Below, piece by piece: positions 36,401-45,831 of a DNA stretch of 64,000 nucleotides (the stretch's first letter is position 1; every line of letters starts with the position of its first letter). The stretch lies in contig NZ_CP023696.1 of NCBI RefSeq assembly GCF_008704425.1, positions 3,644,501 through 3,708,500 on the forward strand, written 5' to 3'. The notes below the pieces were generated by a model that was given only the letters and a program-made list of their open reading frames with translations, did no database searches and was not told where the DNA came from. The position numbers and the translations under genes were made by a program. Source of the DNA: Streptomyces fradiae ATCC 10745 = DSM 40063. Its GTDB lineage: Bacteria > Actinomycetota > Actinomycetes > Streptomycetales > Streptomycetaceae.

Positions 36401-38797
36401 ATGGCGGGGCTTCCCGACCCACAGCGGTCCCACGACCCGGTCGCCCTCGCCGCCGCGGTCCTCACCGAAGGCAACCGGATCGTCGTCGCCGTGATCGCCC
36501 TGGTGGCGCTGCTCGCGCTGGTCGTCGCGCGGCTGCTCGTCCGCCAGGTGCTGGCCGCCGGTGAGGGCACGGCGTCCATGAAGCGCATCGCGGCCGCCAT
36601 CCAGGAGGGCGCGAACGCCTACCTCGCGCGGCAGCTGAGGACCGTCGCGGTCTTCGCCGTGGCCGTCTTCTTCCTGCTCATGGTGCTGCCCGCGGACGAC
36701 TGGCCGCAGCGCGCCGGGCGCTCGCTGTTCTTCCTCGTGGGCGCGCTCTTCTCGGCCGTCACCGGATACGTCGGCATGCGCCTCGCCGTGCGGAGCAACG
36801 TACGGGTCGCGGCGGCGGCGCGTGAGGCGACGCCGGCACCGGGCGAGCCGGAGAGGGACCGGGCGGCGGTCTCGCACCGGGCCATGCGGATCGCCTTCCG
36901 CACGGGCGGTGTGGTCGGCATGTTCACGGTCGGTCTCGGCCTGCTCGGCGTCTGCTGCGTGGTCCTCGTCTACGCGGCCGACGCGCCCAAGGTGCTGGAG
37001 GGCTTCGGCCTCGGCGCCGCCCTGATCGCCATGTTCATGCGTGTCGGCGGCGGCATCTTCACCAAGGCCGCCGACGTCGGCGCCGACCTGGTGGGCAAGG
37101 TCGAGCAGGGCATCCCCGAGGACGACCCGCGCAACGCTGCGACCATCGCCGACAACGTCGGGGACAACGTGGGCGACTGCGCAGGCATGGCCGCCGACCT
37201 CTTCGAGTCGTACGCGGTCACGCTGGTCGCCGCGCTGATCCTCGGCACGGCCGTCTTCGGGGACATCGGCCTCGTCTTCCCGCTGATCGTCCCGGCGATC
37301 GGCGTCCTCACCGCCATGGCCGGCATCTTCGCGGTCGCGCCGCGGCGCGCCGACCGCAGCGGCATGTCCGCGATCAACCGGGGCTTCTTCCTCTCGGCGG
37401 TGGTCTCCCTCGTCCTCGTGGCCGTCGCCGCGTACGTCCTCCTGCCGTCCTCGTTCGCGGAGCTGGCGGGCGTCACCGATCCGGCCGTGCGGGCGCACGA
37501 CGGCGATCCGCGCGTCCTGGCGCTCGTCGCCGTCGCCCTCGGCATCGTCCTCGCCGCGCTCATCCAGCAGCTCACCGGCTACTTCACCGAGCCCGGCCGC
37601 CGCCCGGTGAAGGACGTGGGGAAGTCGTCGCTGACCGGCCCCGCCACCGTCGTCCTCGCCGGGATCTCCCTGGGCCTGGAGTCGGCCGTCTACGCCGCAC
37701 TGCTGATCGGGCTGGCCGTGTACGGCGCGTTCCTGCTCGGCGGCGCGTCGATCATGGTGGCGCTGTTCGCGGTGGCGCTCGCCGGGACCGGGCTGCTCAC
37801 CACCGTCGGGGTCATCGTCGCGATGGACACCTTCGGTCCCGTCTCCGACAACGCCCAGGGCATCGCCGAGATGTCGGGCGACGTGCGGGGCGCCGGTGCG
37901 CAGGTCCTCACCGATCTGGACGCGGTCGGCAACACCACCAAGGCGATCACCAAGGGCATCGCCATCGCGACCGCGGTCCTCGCCGCCGCCGCGCTGTTCG
38001 GGTCGTACCGGGAGGCCATCGCGACCGCCGTCGCCGACGTCGGCGCCCGCGCCACCGAGACGACCCTCAGCATGGACATCTCCCAGCCCAACAACCTCGT
38101 CGGCCTCGTCCTCGGCGCCGCGGTCGTCTTCCTCTTCTCCGGACTGGCGATCAACGCCGTCTCCCGCTCGGCGGGCTCGGTGGTGTACGAGGTGCGCCGC
38201 CAGTTCCGCGAGCACCCCGGAATCATGGACTCCAGCGAGAAGCCCGAGTACGGCCGGGTCGTCGACATCTGCACCAGGGACGCCCTGCGCGAACTGGCGA
38301 CTCCCGGCCTTCTGGCCGTGATGGCGCCCATCGCGGTCGGCTTCGCCCTCGGCGTGGGCGCGCTCGGCGCGTACCTCGCGGGCGCGATCGGCACGGGTCT
38401 GCTGATGGCCGTCTTCCTGGCGAACTCGGGCGGTGCCTGGGACAACGCCAAGAAGCTGGTCGAGGACGGCCAGTACGGCGGGAAGGGCGGCGAGGCCCAC
38501 GCGGCGACGGTCATCGGCGACACGGTCGGCGATCCGTTCAAGGACACCGCGGGCCCGGCGATCAACCCGCTGCTCAAGGTGATGAACCTGGTCGCGTTGC
38601 TGATCGCGCCCGCCGTCGTCCGGTTCGGCCACGGCGAGGACGCCAGTGCCGGGGTGCGGGCGGCGGTGGCGGCCGTCGCGATCGCCGTCATCGTCGGCGC
38701 GGTGTACGCCTCCAAGCGCCGTACCGTCGCCGGGGACGGCGACGACACGCCCGGGCGCGTCACCGGGTCCCCGGACGAGGCCGCCCCCGTCCCGTAG
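36401..38797 (+). CDS. hppA: Membrane proton-pumping pyrophosphatase
   Basis: H+-translocating pyrophosphatase of 798 residues, which couples PPi hydrolysis to proton export. The substrate site is DVGADLVGKVEQGIPEDDPRN plus the Asp-rich TIADNVGDNVGD, and the second acidic cluster is GDTVGDPFKDTAGPAINPL. About 16 hydrophobic helices are visible. The diagnostic GNTTKAITKG carries lysine where potassium-dependent enzymes have alanine, so this is the K+-independent type. AGGAGG lies four bases before ATG 36401. The length is normal for actinobacterial enzymes, which have an extended C-terminus. Confidence 0.95.
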   Translation: MAGLPDPQRSHDPVALAAAVLTEGNRIVVAVIALVALLALVVARLLVRQVLAAGEGTASMKRIAAAIQEGANAYLARQLRTVAVFAVAVFFLLMVLPADDWPQRAGRSLFFLVGALFSAVTGYVGMRLAVRSNVRVAAAAREATPAPGEPERDRAAVSHRAMRIAFRTGGVVGMFTVGLGLLGVCCVVLVYAADAPKVLEGFGLGAALIAMFMRVGGGIFTKAADVGADLVGKVEQGIPEDDPRNAATIADNVGDNVGDCAGMAADLFESYAVTLVAALILGTAVFGDIGLVFPLIVPAIGVLTAMAGIFAVAPRRADRSGMSAINRGFFLSAVVSLVLVAVAAYVLLPSSFAELAGVTDPAVRAHDGDPRVLALVAVALGIVLAALIQQLTGYFTEPGRRPVKDVGKSSLTGPATVVLAGISLGLESAVYAALLIGLAVYGAFLLGGASIMVALFAVALAGTGLLTTVGVIVAMDTFGPVSDNAQGIAEMSGDVRGAGAQVLTDLDAVGNTTKAITKGIAIATAVLAAAALFGSYREAIATAVADVGARATETTLSMDISQPNNLVGLVLGAAVVFLFSGLAINAVSRSAGSVVYEVRRQFREHPGIMDSSEKPEYGRVVDICTRDALRELATPGLLAVMAPIAVGFALGVGALGAYLAGAIGTGLLMAVFLANSGGAWDNAKKLVEDGQYGGKGGEAHAATVIGDTVGDPFKDTAGPAINPLLKVMNLVALLIAPAVVRFGHGEDASAGVRAAVAAVAIAVIVGAVYASKRRTVAGDGDDTPGRVTGSPDEAAPVP

Positions 38798-38843
38798 CGG
38801 GGTGGGCGGTGTCGCGGTGAGCCTTCTCTCCCTTGGTTCAAAT

Positions 38844-38869
38844 GGTGCAAAAGGGTGCGAAAGGGGTGC
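38844..38869 (+). promoter_or_regulatory. Three helically phased GGTGC repeats
   Basis: GGTGC starts at 38844, 38854 and 38865, each followed by A/G-rich bases (GGTGCAAAAG, GGTGCGAAAG). A spacing of 10-11 bases puts them on one face of the helix, about 75 bases upstream of the lipoprotein start. This is a possible operator. Confidence 0.4.
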
Positions 38870-38939
38870 ACGACACGCGGATGTCGCCCACTTGGCGTGT
38901 ATGTTCCGGGGCCGAGGAGCCTTGGAAGGGACCAATCCG

Positions 38940-39638
38940 GTGAACAAGAAGCTTGCAGCCGCGCTGTCCGGCGGTGCGGTGCTGGTACTCGCTCTGTCGG
39001 GCTGCAGCGGGGACGAGGCCGAAGACGACGGCAAGAAGGTGGAGGCCTGGGCGAAGACCTTCTGCGACCAGGCCAAGCCCCAGATCCAGAAGCGGGCCGA
39101 CGCCCAGCAGACCATCATCTCGACGGCCGCCGACGGCAAGCCCGCCGACGTCCAGGCGGCGGACTCGAAGGCGTTCCAGGACATCGCCGACACGGACAAG
39201 GCGCTGGCCAAGGCCGTCGCGGGCGCGGGCGTCCCGCCCGTCGAGAACGGCGAGAAGCTCCAGCAGGACGCGATCAAGGAGCTCAACTCCACCGCCACCG
39301 CCTACGAGGGCCTCCGAAAGCAGGTCGACGCCCTCGACCCCAAGGACCAGCAGAAGTTCGCCGACGGCCTGCAGGGCGTCGCGGACGGCCTGAAGCGCAT
39401 CGAGAAGATGGACCAGGACGCGCTGGCCAAGCTCCAGTCCGGCGAACTCGGCCAGGCCATGGCCAAGCAGCCCGGCTGCCAGAAGGCCCGGCCGTCCGCC
39501 GCGCCGACCGCGACCAGCGGCCCGGCCTCCAAGCCCGGCGGTGCCCCGGCCGCCTCGCCGTCCCCCGCGGCCTCCGGCGCGGCGTCGTCGAAGCCGGCCG
39601 CGTCCGCGAAGCCGTCGGGCTCGGCGGACGCCGCGTAG
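38940..39638 (+). CDS. Small secreted lipoprotein, helical
   Basis: A 232-residue lipoprotein. It has the signal VNKKLAAALSGGAVLVLALSGC with lipobox LSGC (Cys22). An Ala/Lys/Gln/Asp-rich helical domain (about residues 30-180) with two conserved cysteines (AKTFCDQAKP and KQPGCQKA) is followed by a Ser/Pro/Ala-rich tail of about 50 residues. No enzymatic motif is visible. GTG 38940 has GGAAGGGA about eight bases upstream. It is present at the same place in the conserved block between hppA and the methyltransferase. The function is unknown. Confidence 0.82.
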   Translation: MNKKLAAALSGGAVLVLALSGCSGDEAEDDGKKVEAWAKTFCDQAKPQIQKRADAQQTIISTAADGKPADVQAADSKAFQDIADTDKALAKAVAGAGVPPVENGEKLQQDAIKELNSTATAYEGLRKQVDALDPKDQQKFADGLQGVADGLKRIEKMDQDALAKLQSGELGQAMAKQPGCQKARPSAAPTATSGPASKPGGAPAASPSPAASGAASSKPAASAKPSGSADAA

Positions 39639-39925
39639 GACCGCCCTCGACGCCGCGTGGGCCCGGCGGGCCAGGTCCCGCGGAGCCCGGCGTGTACGGA
39701 ACCCGGGTGCTCGGTGTGCCCGGAGGCTCGGGTTCCGGCGTGTCCGGAGGCGGGTTCCGGCGGCCGTGCCGTACGGGGAGACCGTCGGCTCCGCGCGGCG
39801 GAGCGTGGCGGTCCGCGGCCGTCGCGTGGCGCGTCGCGCGCCGTGTCCCGCGCCGTGCGGCCCGGTTGTCCACAGGGGCGACCGGGCCGTTCGTCATTGT
39901 CCGTGGCGCCGGTCACAATGAGTGG

Positions 39926-41449
39926 GTGAGTACGACCAGCCTGGCCACCCGCCTCCCCGTGCCCGACCACGCCGACCGCCTGCGCGCCGCCCTCCTGGCC
40001 GCGGGGTTCACCGCCGACGGCCTCCTCGACCTGCTCGGCGCGACCGCCTACGCCGCGCTCGCCCGCAGCGAGACGGTGCCCGCCCTGCGGGCCACGCGCG
40101 GGGACGGGGTGCTGGACCTGCTCGTCCGGCTGTTCCTCCTCCAGCGGCCGGTGCCGTACGGGCGGGCGGGCGCGGCCCTGCCACTGGACGAAGCGCTCGC
40201 CGACGGCTGGGTGATACGGGACGGTGACGACGTCCGGGCGACGGTCGACGTCCGCCCGTACGGCGGCCCCGACGGCGAGGACTGGTACATCGTGTCCGAC
40301 CTCGGGTGCGCCGTGGGCGGCGCGGGCGGGGCCGGGGGGCGGGGCGAGGGGGTCGTCCTCGGCGTCGGCGGCGCGTCCACCACGCTCGCCGGGCTCACCG
40401 TACGGACGCCCGTCGCCTCCGCGCTGGACGTGGGCACCGGCTCCGGCCTCCAGGCCCTGCACGCCACCCGGCACGCCACGCGTGTGACGGCGACGGATCT
40501 GAACCCGCGCGCGCTGGAGTTCACCCGCCTGACGCTGGCGCTCTCCGGGGCGCCGGAGGCGGAGCTGCGGGCCGGCTCGCTCTTCGAGCCGGTGGGCTCG
40601 GAGACGTACGACCTGATCGTGTCGAACCCGCCGTTCGTCATCTCCCCGGGTGCCCGCCTTACCTACCGGGACGGCGGGATGGGCGGCGACGACCTGTGCC
40701 GGACCCTCGTCCAGCAGGCCGGGGAGCGGCTCAACGACGGCGGTCACGCCCAGTTCCTGGCCAACTGGCAGCATGTCGAGGGCGAGGACTGGAAGGACCG
40801 GGTCCGCTCCTGGGTGCCGCGCGGCTGCGACGCGTGGATCATCCAGCGCGAGGTCCAGGACGTCACGCAGTACGCGGAGTTGTGGCTCCGGGACGCGGGG
40901 GACCACCGCGCGGACCCGGAGGAGTACGGGGCGCGGTACGAGGCGTGGCTCGACGAGTTCGAGGCGCGCCGGACCACAGCGGTCGGCTTCGGCTGGATCA
41001 CGCTGCGCAAGACCGGTGCCGCCGAGCCGTCCCTCGTCATCGAGGAGTGGCCGCACCCGGTGGAGCAGCCGCTCGGCGAGACGGTCCTGGCGCACTTCGC
41101 CCGCCAGGACTACCTGCGGGAGCGGGACGACGCGGCGCTCCTGGCCGACCACTTCGCCCTCGCTCCCGAGGTGACGCAGGAACAGGTCGGGCTGCCGGGC
41201 GCGGAGGACCCCGAGCACGTCATCCTCCGGCAGAGCCGGGGCATGCGGCGCGCGACCAAGGTCGACACGGTGGGTGCCGGGTTCGCGGGTGTCTGCGACG
41301 GGACGCTCAGCGCCGGCCGCATCCTGGACGCCATCGCCCAGCTGATGGGTGAGGACCCGGTCGTCCTGCGGGACCGCACCCCGCGGGCGATCCGCCTCCT
41401 GGTGGAGGAGGGGTTCCTGGAGCCGGTCCGCCCCGGCGCCGGCGGCTGA
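39926..41449 (+). CDS. Class I SAM-dependent methyltransferase (NPPF type)
   Basis: A 507-residue protein. Residues ~1-160 form an N-terminal helical/winged domain. Then come SAM motif I SALDVGTGSGLQAL, the acidic post-I residue in VTATDLNPRAL, and the catalytic motif IV IVSNPPFVIS. NPPF marks enzymes that methylate planar nitrogens (N6-adenine or N5-glutamine), so a DNA, rRNA or release-factor-type target is likely. About 200 further C-terminal residues are particular to actinobacteria. GTG 39926 follows CACAAT by six bases, consistent with a leaderless transcript. A TTGTCCACA box lies at 39866. Confidence 0.85.
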   Translation: MSTTSLATRLPVPDHADRLRAALLAAGFTADGLLDLLGATAYAALARSETVPALRATRGDGVLDLLVRLFLLQRPVPYGRAGAALPLDEALADGWVIRDGDDVRATVDVRPYGGPDGEDWYIVSDLGCAVGGAGGAGGRGEGVVLGVGGASTTLAGLTVRTPVASALDVGTGSGLQALHATRHATRVTATDLNPRALEFTRLTLALSGAPEAELRAGSLFEPVGSETYDLIVSNPPFVISPGARLTYRDGGMGGDDLCRTLVQQAGERLNDGGHAQFLANWQHVEGEDWKDRVRSWVPRGCDAWIIQREVQDVTQYAELWLRDAGDHRADPEEYGARYEAWLDEFEARRTTAVGFGWITLRKTGAAEPSLVIEEWPHPVEQPLGETVLAHFARQDYLRERDDAALLADHFALAPEVTQEQVGLPGAEDPEHVILRQSRGMRRATKVDTVGAGFAGVCDGTLSAGRILDAIAQLMGEDPVVLRDRTPRAIRLLVEEGFLEPVRPGAGG

Positions 41450-41540
41450 GGGCGGGCCGGGCGAGGCCGGTGAGGCGCCGGCTCCCCGTCCGCGCGCGGC
41501 GCCGGGCGGGCGCGCGGCCTGCCCTGCGGGCGGCGCCGGC

Positions 41541-41617
41541 CGGCCAGGCGGCCTCCCGCTCGGCCTGCGTCGGCCAGGCGGCCTCCGTGCTCCGCCCGCG
41601 TCGGCCAGGCGGCCTCC
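41541..41617. repeat. Three copies of CGGCCAGGCGGCCTCC
   Basis: Copies start at 41541, 41571 and 41602, in the 481-base gene-free gap 41450-41930. A CCGGACC-rich low-complexity stretch follows at about 41744-41850. Confidence 0.7.
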
Positions 41618-41930
41618 CGCTCGGCGCCGGGTGGGTGAACGGCGGCGCCGGGTCCCGTGGCGTTCACCCGCAATTCGCGCGCTCGACGCCCCGAGGTGCC
41701 AGCCTCCCTCCTGGGACACTCCGCACCGTCGATCCGGCCCCAGGCCATCGGCCCGGCCCGGACCGGCTCGACCAGCACGGACCCGGACCCGGGCCATCGG
41801 CCCGGACCGGGACCCGGACCGCCCGGAGCGACCCGGACCCGCGCGGTCCGGCTCGCCCCGCGCACGGGTGGCCGACCGGTGCGGTCGGCGGAGTCCCGGC
41901 GGACCGGCACGACGGAACGGGGTTACGGGC

Positions 41931-42128
41931 ATGGAGAGCGGACCGGCCATCTTCGCGGGAGCGGCGTTCACGGTCTTCGGCGCGGGGCTGCTGGTGTGGA
42001 CGGCGGCCCGGCTGATGCACCGCGCCCCGGTGGCGCACGGGGTGAGCCCCGCCACAGCCGTCGCCTACGCCCTCGGCGCGGGCGTGGCGTTCCTGGCGCT
42101 CGGCGTGTGGTGCTTCAGCCGGATCTGA
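41931..42128 (+). CDS. Small two-helix membrane protein
   Basis: A 65-residue protein, almost entirely two transmembrane helices (FAGAAFTVFGAGLLVWTAARL and AVAYALGAGVAFLALGVWCF) joined by a short polar loop. No family function is known to me. GGGG precedes ATG 41931. A small membrane gene is found at this position between the methyltransferase and topA in Streptomyces. Confidence 0.7.
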   Translation: MESGPAIFAGAAFTVFGAGLLVWTAARLMHRAPVAHGVSPATAVAYALGAGVAFLALGVWCFSRI

Positions 42129-42540
42129 ACCTGGTACGCCCCCGGCCCCGCCCCCGCGGGCGGACGCCCGGCACACACCGCCGCGACCGGGGACGTACGC
42201 CCTGAGCAGCCAGAACCAGGTAGGAACCGGTCCGGAACGGGCGGCCCCGGCAGCGCCTCGCGAGGCACCGCGCACCGCCCCCGGGCCCTCTGGCCGGAAC
42301 AGGGCCCTCCGCGCCGAGAAGGGACTCCGGGCGGCAGGAATGCCAGAAGTCGGGTTACCGTTCGAGTGGCCGTTGCGGGCTTTGGCCGTTTGACACGGGG
42401 GCGGGTTGTACCGTCACACTCCGCAGCGACAGCAGCGTCACAGCCGTGGCGCAGTGCCCGCAGTGCCCGAGGCGCGCCCCACGCGGGGCCGCGCAGCGCC
42501 GCACATGCACCGAGCGCCGACCGGAGAGAAGAGCGAAGAG
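42129..42540 (+). promoter_or_regulatory. topA upstream region
   Basis: The 412 bases have no gene. TTGACA at 42390-42395 is a good -35 candidate about 150 bases before the topA start, but the -10 is not obvious. Streptomyces topA promoters are known to respond to supercoiling, so an imperfect spacer would not be surprising. Confidence 0.4.
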
Positions 42541-45417
42541 TTGTCCCCGACACGCGAGACCGCACAGGGCGGCCGCCGACTCGTCATCGTCGAGTCCCCT
42601 GCCAAGGCGAAGACGATCAAGGGCTACCTCGGCCCCGGCTACGTCGTCGAGGCGAGCGTCGGGCACATCCGCGACCTCCCGAACGGCGCCGCGGAGGTGC
42701 CCGAGAAGTACACCGGCGAGGTGCGCCGCCTCGGCGTGGACGTCGAGCACGACTTCCAGCCGATCTACGTCGTCAACGCCGACAAGAAGGCCCAGGTCAG
42801 GAAGTTGAAGGAGCAGCTCGCCGAGTCCGACGAGCTCTTCCTGGCCACCGATGAGGACCGCGAGGGCGAGGCCATCGCCTGGCACCTCCTGGAGGTCCTC
42901 AAGCCCAAGGTCCCCGTCCACCGGATGGTCTTCCACGAGATCACCAAGGACGCCATCCAGCAGGCCGTGGCGAACCCGCGCGAGCTGAACAAGCGGATGG
43001 TCGACGCCCAGGAGACCCGCCGCATCCTGGACCGGCTTTACGGCTACGAGGTGTCGCCGGTCCTGTGGAAGAAGGTCATGCCCCGGCTGTCCGCCGGCCG
43101 CGTGCAGTCCGTCGCGACCCGGCTCGTCGTCGAGCGTGAGCGCGAGCGCATCGCGTTCCGCTCCGCCGAGTACTGGGACCTCACCGGCACCTTCGGCACC
43201 GGCCGTGCCGGCGACCCGTCCGACCCGTCGACGCTGACGGCCCGCCTGGCCTCGGTGGACGGGCGCCGCGTCGCCCAGGGCCGCGACTTCGGCCCGGACG
43301 GCCGCCTCAAGAGCGACCAGGTACTCCACCTCGACGAGGCGAGCGCCCGCTCCCTGGCCGCCGCGCTCGCCGAGACGCGGTTCAGCGTCCGCTCGGTCGA
43401 GTCGAAGCCGTACCGCCGCTCCCCGTACGCGCCCTTCCGCACCACGACCCTCCAGCAGGAGGCGAGCCGCAAGCTCGGCTTCGGCGCGAAGGCGACGATG
43501 CAGATCGCGCAGAAGCTGTACGAGAACGGCTTCATCACCTACATGCGCACGGACTCCACGACGCTCTCCGACACGGCCGTGGCCGCCGCCCGCGCGCAGG
43601 TCACCCAGCTGTACGGAGCCGACTACCTGCCTGCCGCACCGCGCACGTACGCCGGCAAGGTCAAGAACGCGCAGGAGGCGCACGAGGCGATCCGCCCCTC
43701 CGGCGACCGCTTCCGCACGCCCGCCGAGACCGGGCTGACCGGCGACCAGTTCAGGCTGTACGAGCTCATCTGGAAGCGGACCGTCGCCTCGCAGATGAAG
43801 GACGCGGTCGGCAACTCCGTCACCGTCCGGATCGCCGGCCGGTCCGCCGACGGCCGCGACGCCGAGTTCAGCGCCTCCGGCAAGACGATCACCTTCCACG
43901 GCTTCATGAAGGCGTACGTCGAAGGCGCCGACGACCCGAACGCCGAGCTCGACGACCGCGAGCGCCGCCTCCCGCAGGTCGCGGAGGGCGACGCGCTGAC
44001 CGCCGAGGAGATCACGGCGGACGGCCACGCCACCAAGCCGCCGGCCCGCTACACCGAGGCGTCGCTGGTCAAGGAGCTGGAGGAGCGGGAGATCGGCCGC
44101 CCCTCCACGTACGCGTCGATCCTCGGCACGATCCTGGAGCGCGGCTACGTCTTCAAGAAGGGCACGGCGCTCGTCCCGTCGTTCCTCTCCTTCGCCGTCG
44201 TCAACCTGCTGGAGAAGCACTTCGGCCGACTCGTCGACTACGACTTCACCGCCAGGATGGAGGACGACCTCGACCGCATCGCGCGCGGCGAGGCGCAGGC
44301 CGTGCCGTGGCTGAAGCGCTTCTACTTCGGTGAGGGCACCGGGTCCGGGACGGGCGGTGCCGCCGACGCGGGCAACGGCGACGGCGACCACCTCGGCGGC
44401 CTGAAGGAGCTGGTCACCGACCTGGGCGCCATCGACGCCCGCGAGATCTCCTCGTTCCCTGTGGGCAACGGCATCGTGCTGCGCGTCGGCCGCTACGGCC
44501 CGTACATCGAGCGCGGGGTGAAGGACGAGGAGGGTCACCAGCGCGCCGACGTCCCCGACGACCTGGCGCCCGACGAGCTGTCCCCCGAGTACGCCGAGGA
44601 ACTGCTCGCCAGGCCGAGCGGCGACTTCGAGCTGGGCACCGACCCGGCGACCGGTCACACGATCGTCGCCAAGGACGGCCGCTACGGCCCGTACGTCACG
44701 GAGATCCTGCCCGAGGGCACCCCGAAGACCGGCAAGAACGCGGTGAAGCCGCGCACGGCCTCCCTCTTCAAGTCGATGTCCGTGGACACGGTGACGCTGG
44801 AGGACGCGCTCCGGCTGATGTCGCTGCCCCGCGTCGTCGGCACGGACGCCGAGGGCGTCGAGATCACCGCGCAGAACGGCCGCTACGGCCCGTACCTGAA
44901 GAAGGGCACGGACTCGCGCTCCCTGGGCAGCGAGGAGCAGCTCTTCACGATCACGCTGGACGAGGCGCTCGCCATCTACGCCCAGCCCAAGCAGCGCGGG
45001 CGGGCCGCGGCCAAGCCGCCGCTGAAGGAGCTGGGCAACGACCCGGTGAGCGAGCGTCCCGTCGTCGTCAAGGACGGCCGCTTCGGCCCGTACGTGACGG
45101 ACGGCGAGACCAACGCGACGCTGCGCAGCGGCGACAGCGTGGAGACGATCACTCCGGAGCGGGGCTTCGAGCTGCTCGCCGAGAAGCGGGCCAAGGGCCC
45201 GGCGAAGAAGACCGCCAAGAAGGCCCCGGCCAAGAAGACCGCCGCCAAGAAGACCACGGCGAAGAAGACGGCCGCCAAGAAGACGGCGGCGGCCAAGACG
45301 ACCGCCTCGAAGGCGACGGCGACGAAGACGGCGACGAAGAAGACGGCCGCCAAGAAGACGACGGCGGAGAAGACGGCTGCTGCGAAGGCCGCGTCCTCCG
45401 GCGCCTCCGACGAGTAG
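42541..45417 (+). CDS. topA: DNA topoisomerase I
   Basis: Type IA topoisomerase of 958 residues, which relaxes negative supercoils. The TOPRIM domain shows LVIVESPAKAKTIKGYLG and the metal-binding DEDREGE. The active-site tyrosine is in FITYMRTDST. The C-terminal half has four GRYGPY-type repeats (VGRYGPYI, DGRYGPYV, NGRYGPYL, DGRFGPYV) in place of zinc fingers. The protein ends in about 70 residues of KKTAAKKT repeats, known in actinobacterial TopA to aid DNA binding and processivity. The start is TTG 42541 with a GAGAGAAGAG stretch upstream. A strong terminator follows. Confidence 0.96.
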   Translation: MSPTRETAQGGRRLVIVESPAKAKTIKGYLGPGYVVEASVGHIRDLPNGAAEVPEKYTGEVRRLGVDVEHDFQPIYVVNADKKAQVRKLKEQLAESDELFLATDEDREGEAIAWHLLEVLKPKVPVHRMVFHEITKDAIQQAVANPRELNKRMVDAQETRRILDRLYGYEVSPVLWKKVMPRLSAGRVQSVATRLVVERERERIAFRSAEYWDLTGTFGTGRAGDPSDPSTLTARLASVDGRRVAQGRDFGPDGRLKSDQVLHLDEASARSLAAALAETRFSVRSVESKPYRRSPYAPFRTTTLQQEASRKLGFGAKATMQIAQKLYENGFITYMRTDSTTLSDTAVAAARAQVTQLYGADYLPAAPRTYAGKVKNAQEAHEAIRPSGDRFRTPAETGLTGDQFRLYELIWKRTVASQMKDAVGNSVTVRIAGRSADGRDAEFSASGKTITFHGFMKAYVEGADDPNAELDDRERRLPQVAEGDALTAEEITADGHATKPPARYTEASLVKELEEREIGRPSTYASILGTILERGYVFKKGTALVPSFLSFAVVNLLEKHFGRLVDYDFTARMEDDLDRIARGEAQAVPWLKRFYFGEGTGSGTGGAADAGNGDGDHLGGLKELVTDLGAIDAREISSFPVGNGIVLRVGRYGPYIERGVKDEEGHQRADVPDDLAPDELSPEYAEELLARPSGDFELGTDPATGHTIVAKDGRYGPYVTEILPEGTPKTGKNAVKPRTASLFKSMSVDTVTLEDALRLMSLPRVVGTDAEGVEITAQNGRYGPYLKKGTDSRSLGSEEQLFTITLDEALAIYAQPKQRGRAAAKPPLKELGNDPVSERPVVVKDGRFGPYVTDGETNATLRSGDSVETITPERGFELLAEKRAKGPAKKTAKKAPAKKTAAKKTTAKKTAAKKTAAAKTTASKATATKTATKKTAAKKTTAEKTAAAKAASSGASDE

Positions 45418-45439
45418 GCGCGGCGCCTTCTCCGGACGA

Positions 45440-45483
45440 CGGTACGGGCCCGACCGGCAGCACGGCCGGTCGGGCCCGTACCG
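45440..45483 (+). terminator. Intrinsic terminator of topA
   Basis: Perfect 19-bp arms (45440-45458, 45465-45483) around a six-base loop, 22 bases past the topA stop. Confidence 0.85.
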
Positions 45484-45500
45484 GCTCTCCGGCAGGTGCT

Positions 45501-45569
45501 GCCCGGTGCCGAGAGGCCCGGTGCCGAGGGGCCCGGTGCCGAGGGGCCCGGTGCCGAGGGGCCGGGTGG
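45501..45569. repeat. 15-bp tandem repeat, four copies plus a partial
   Basis: GCCCGGTGCCGAGGG repeats from 45501 with an exact 15-base period, immediately after the topA terminator. The rest of the gap to 45831 has no gene. Confidence 0.85.
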
Positions 45570-45819
45570 TCCGCGATGCGCGGCACAGCTGAGGTCCCGC
45601 CGCCGCCGGGCGCTCCCGGGGCCGCGGCCTGCGGTGGCCGGTACGCCGTTCGAGGGACACGCCCGGACCCGGTACCGGCCCCTGTGACGGCTGTCACCCG
45701 TCTGGAGCGCGCCGGTGCCGTGAGTCCGGGCGGCCCGTCCCCGTGCCGCCCTCCCGGCGAGGTCGTGCGGCATGCGTTCGCGCGTTCGGTCGGGGCGTAT
45801 GAGTGTCACCGGGGGCGGA

Positions 45820-45825
45820 TAGGCT
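45820..45825 (+). promoter_or_regulatory. -10 hexamer TAGGCT, probable leaderless promoter
   Basis: TAGGCT ends six bases before ATG 45832. Confidence 0.5.
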
Positions 45826-45831
45826 GAGGGG

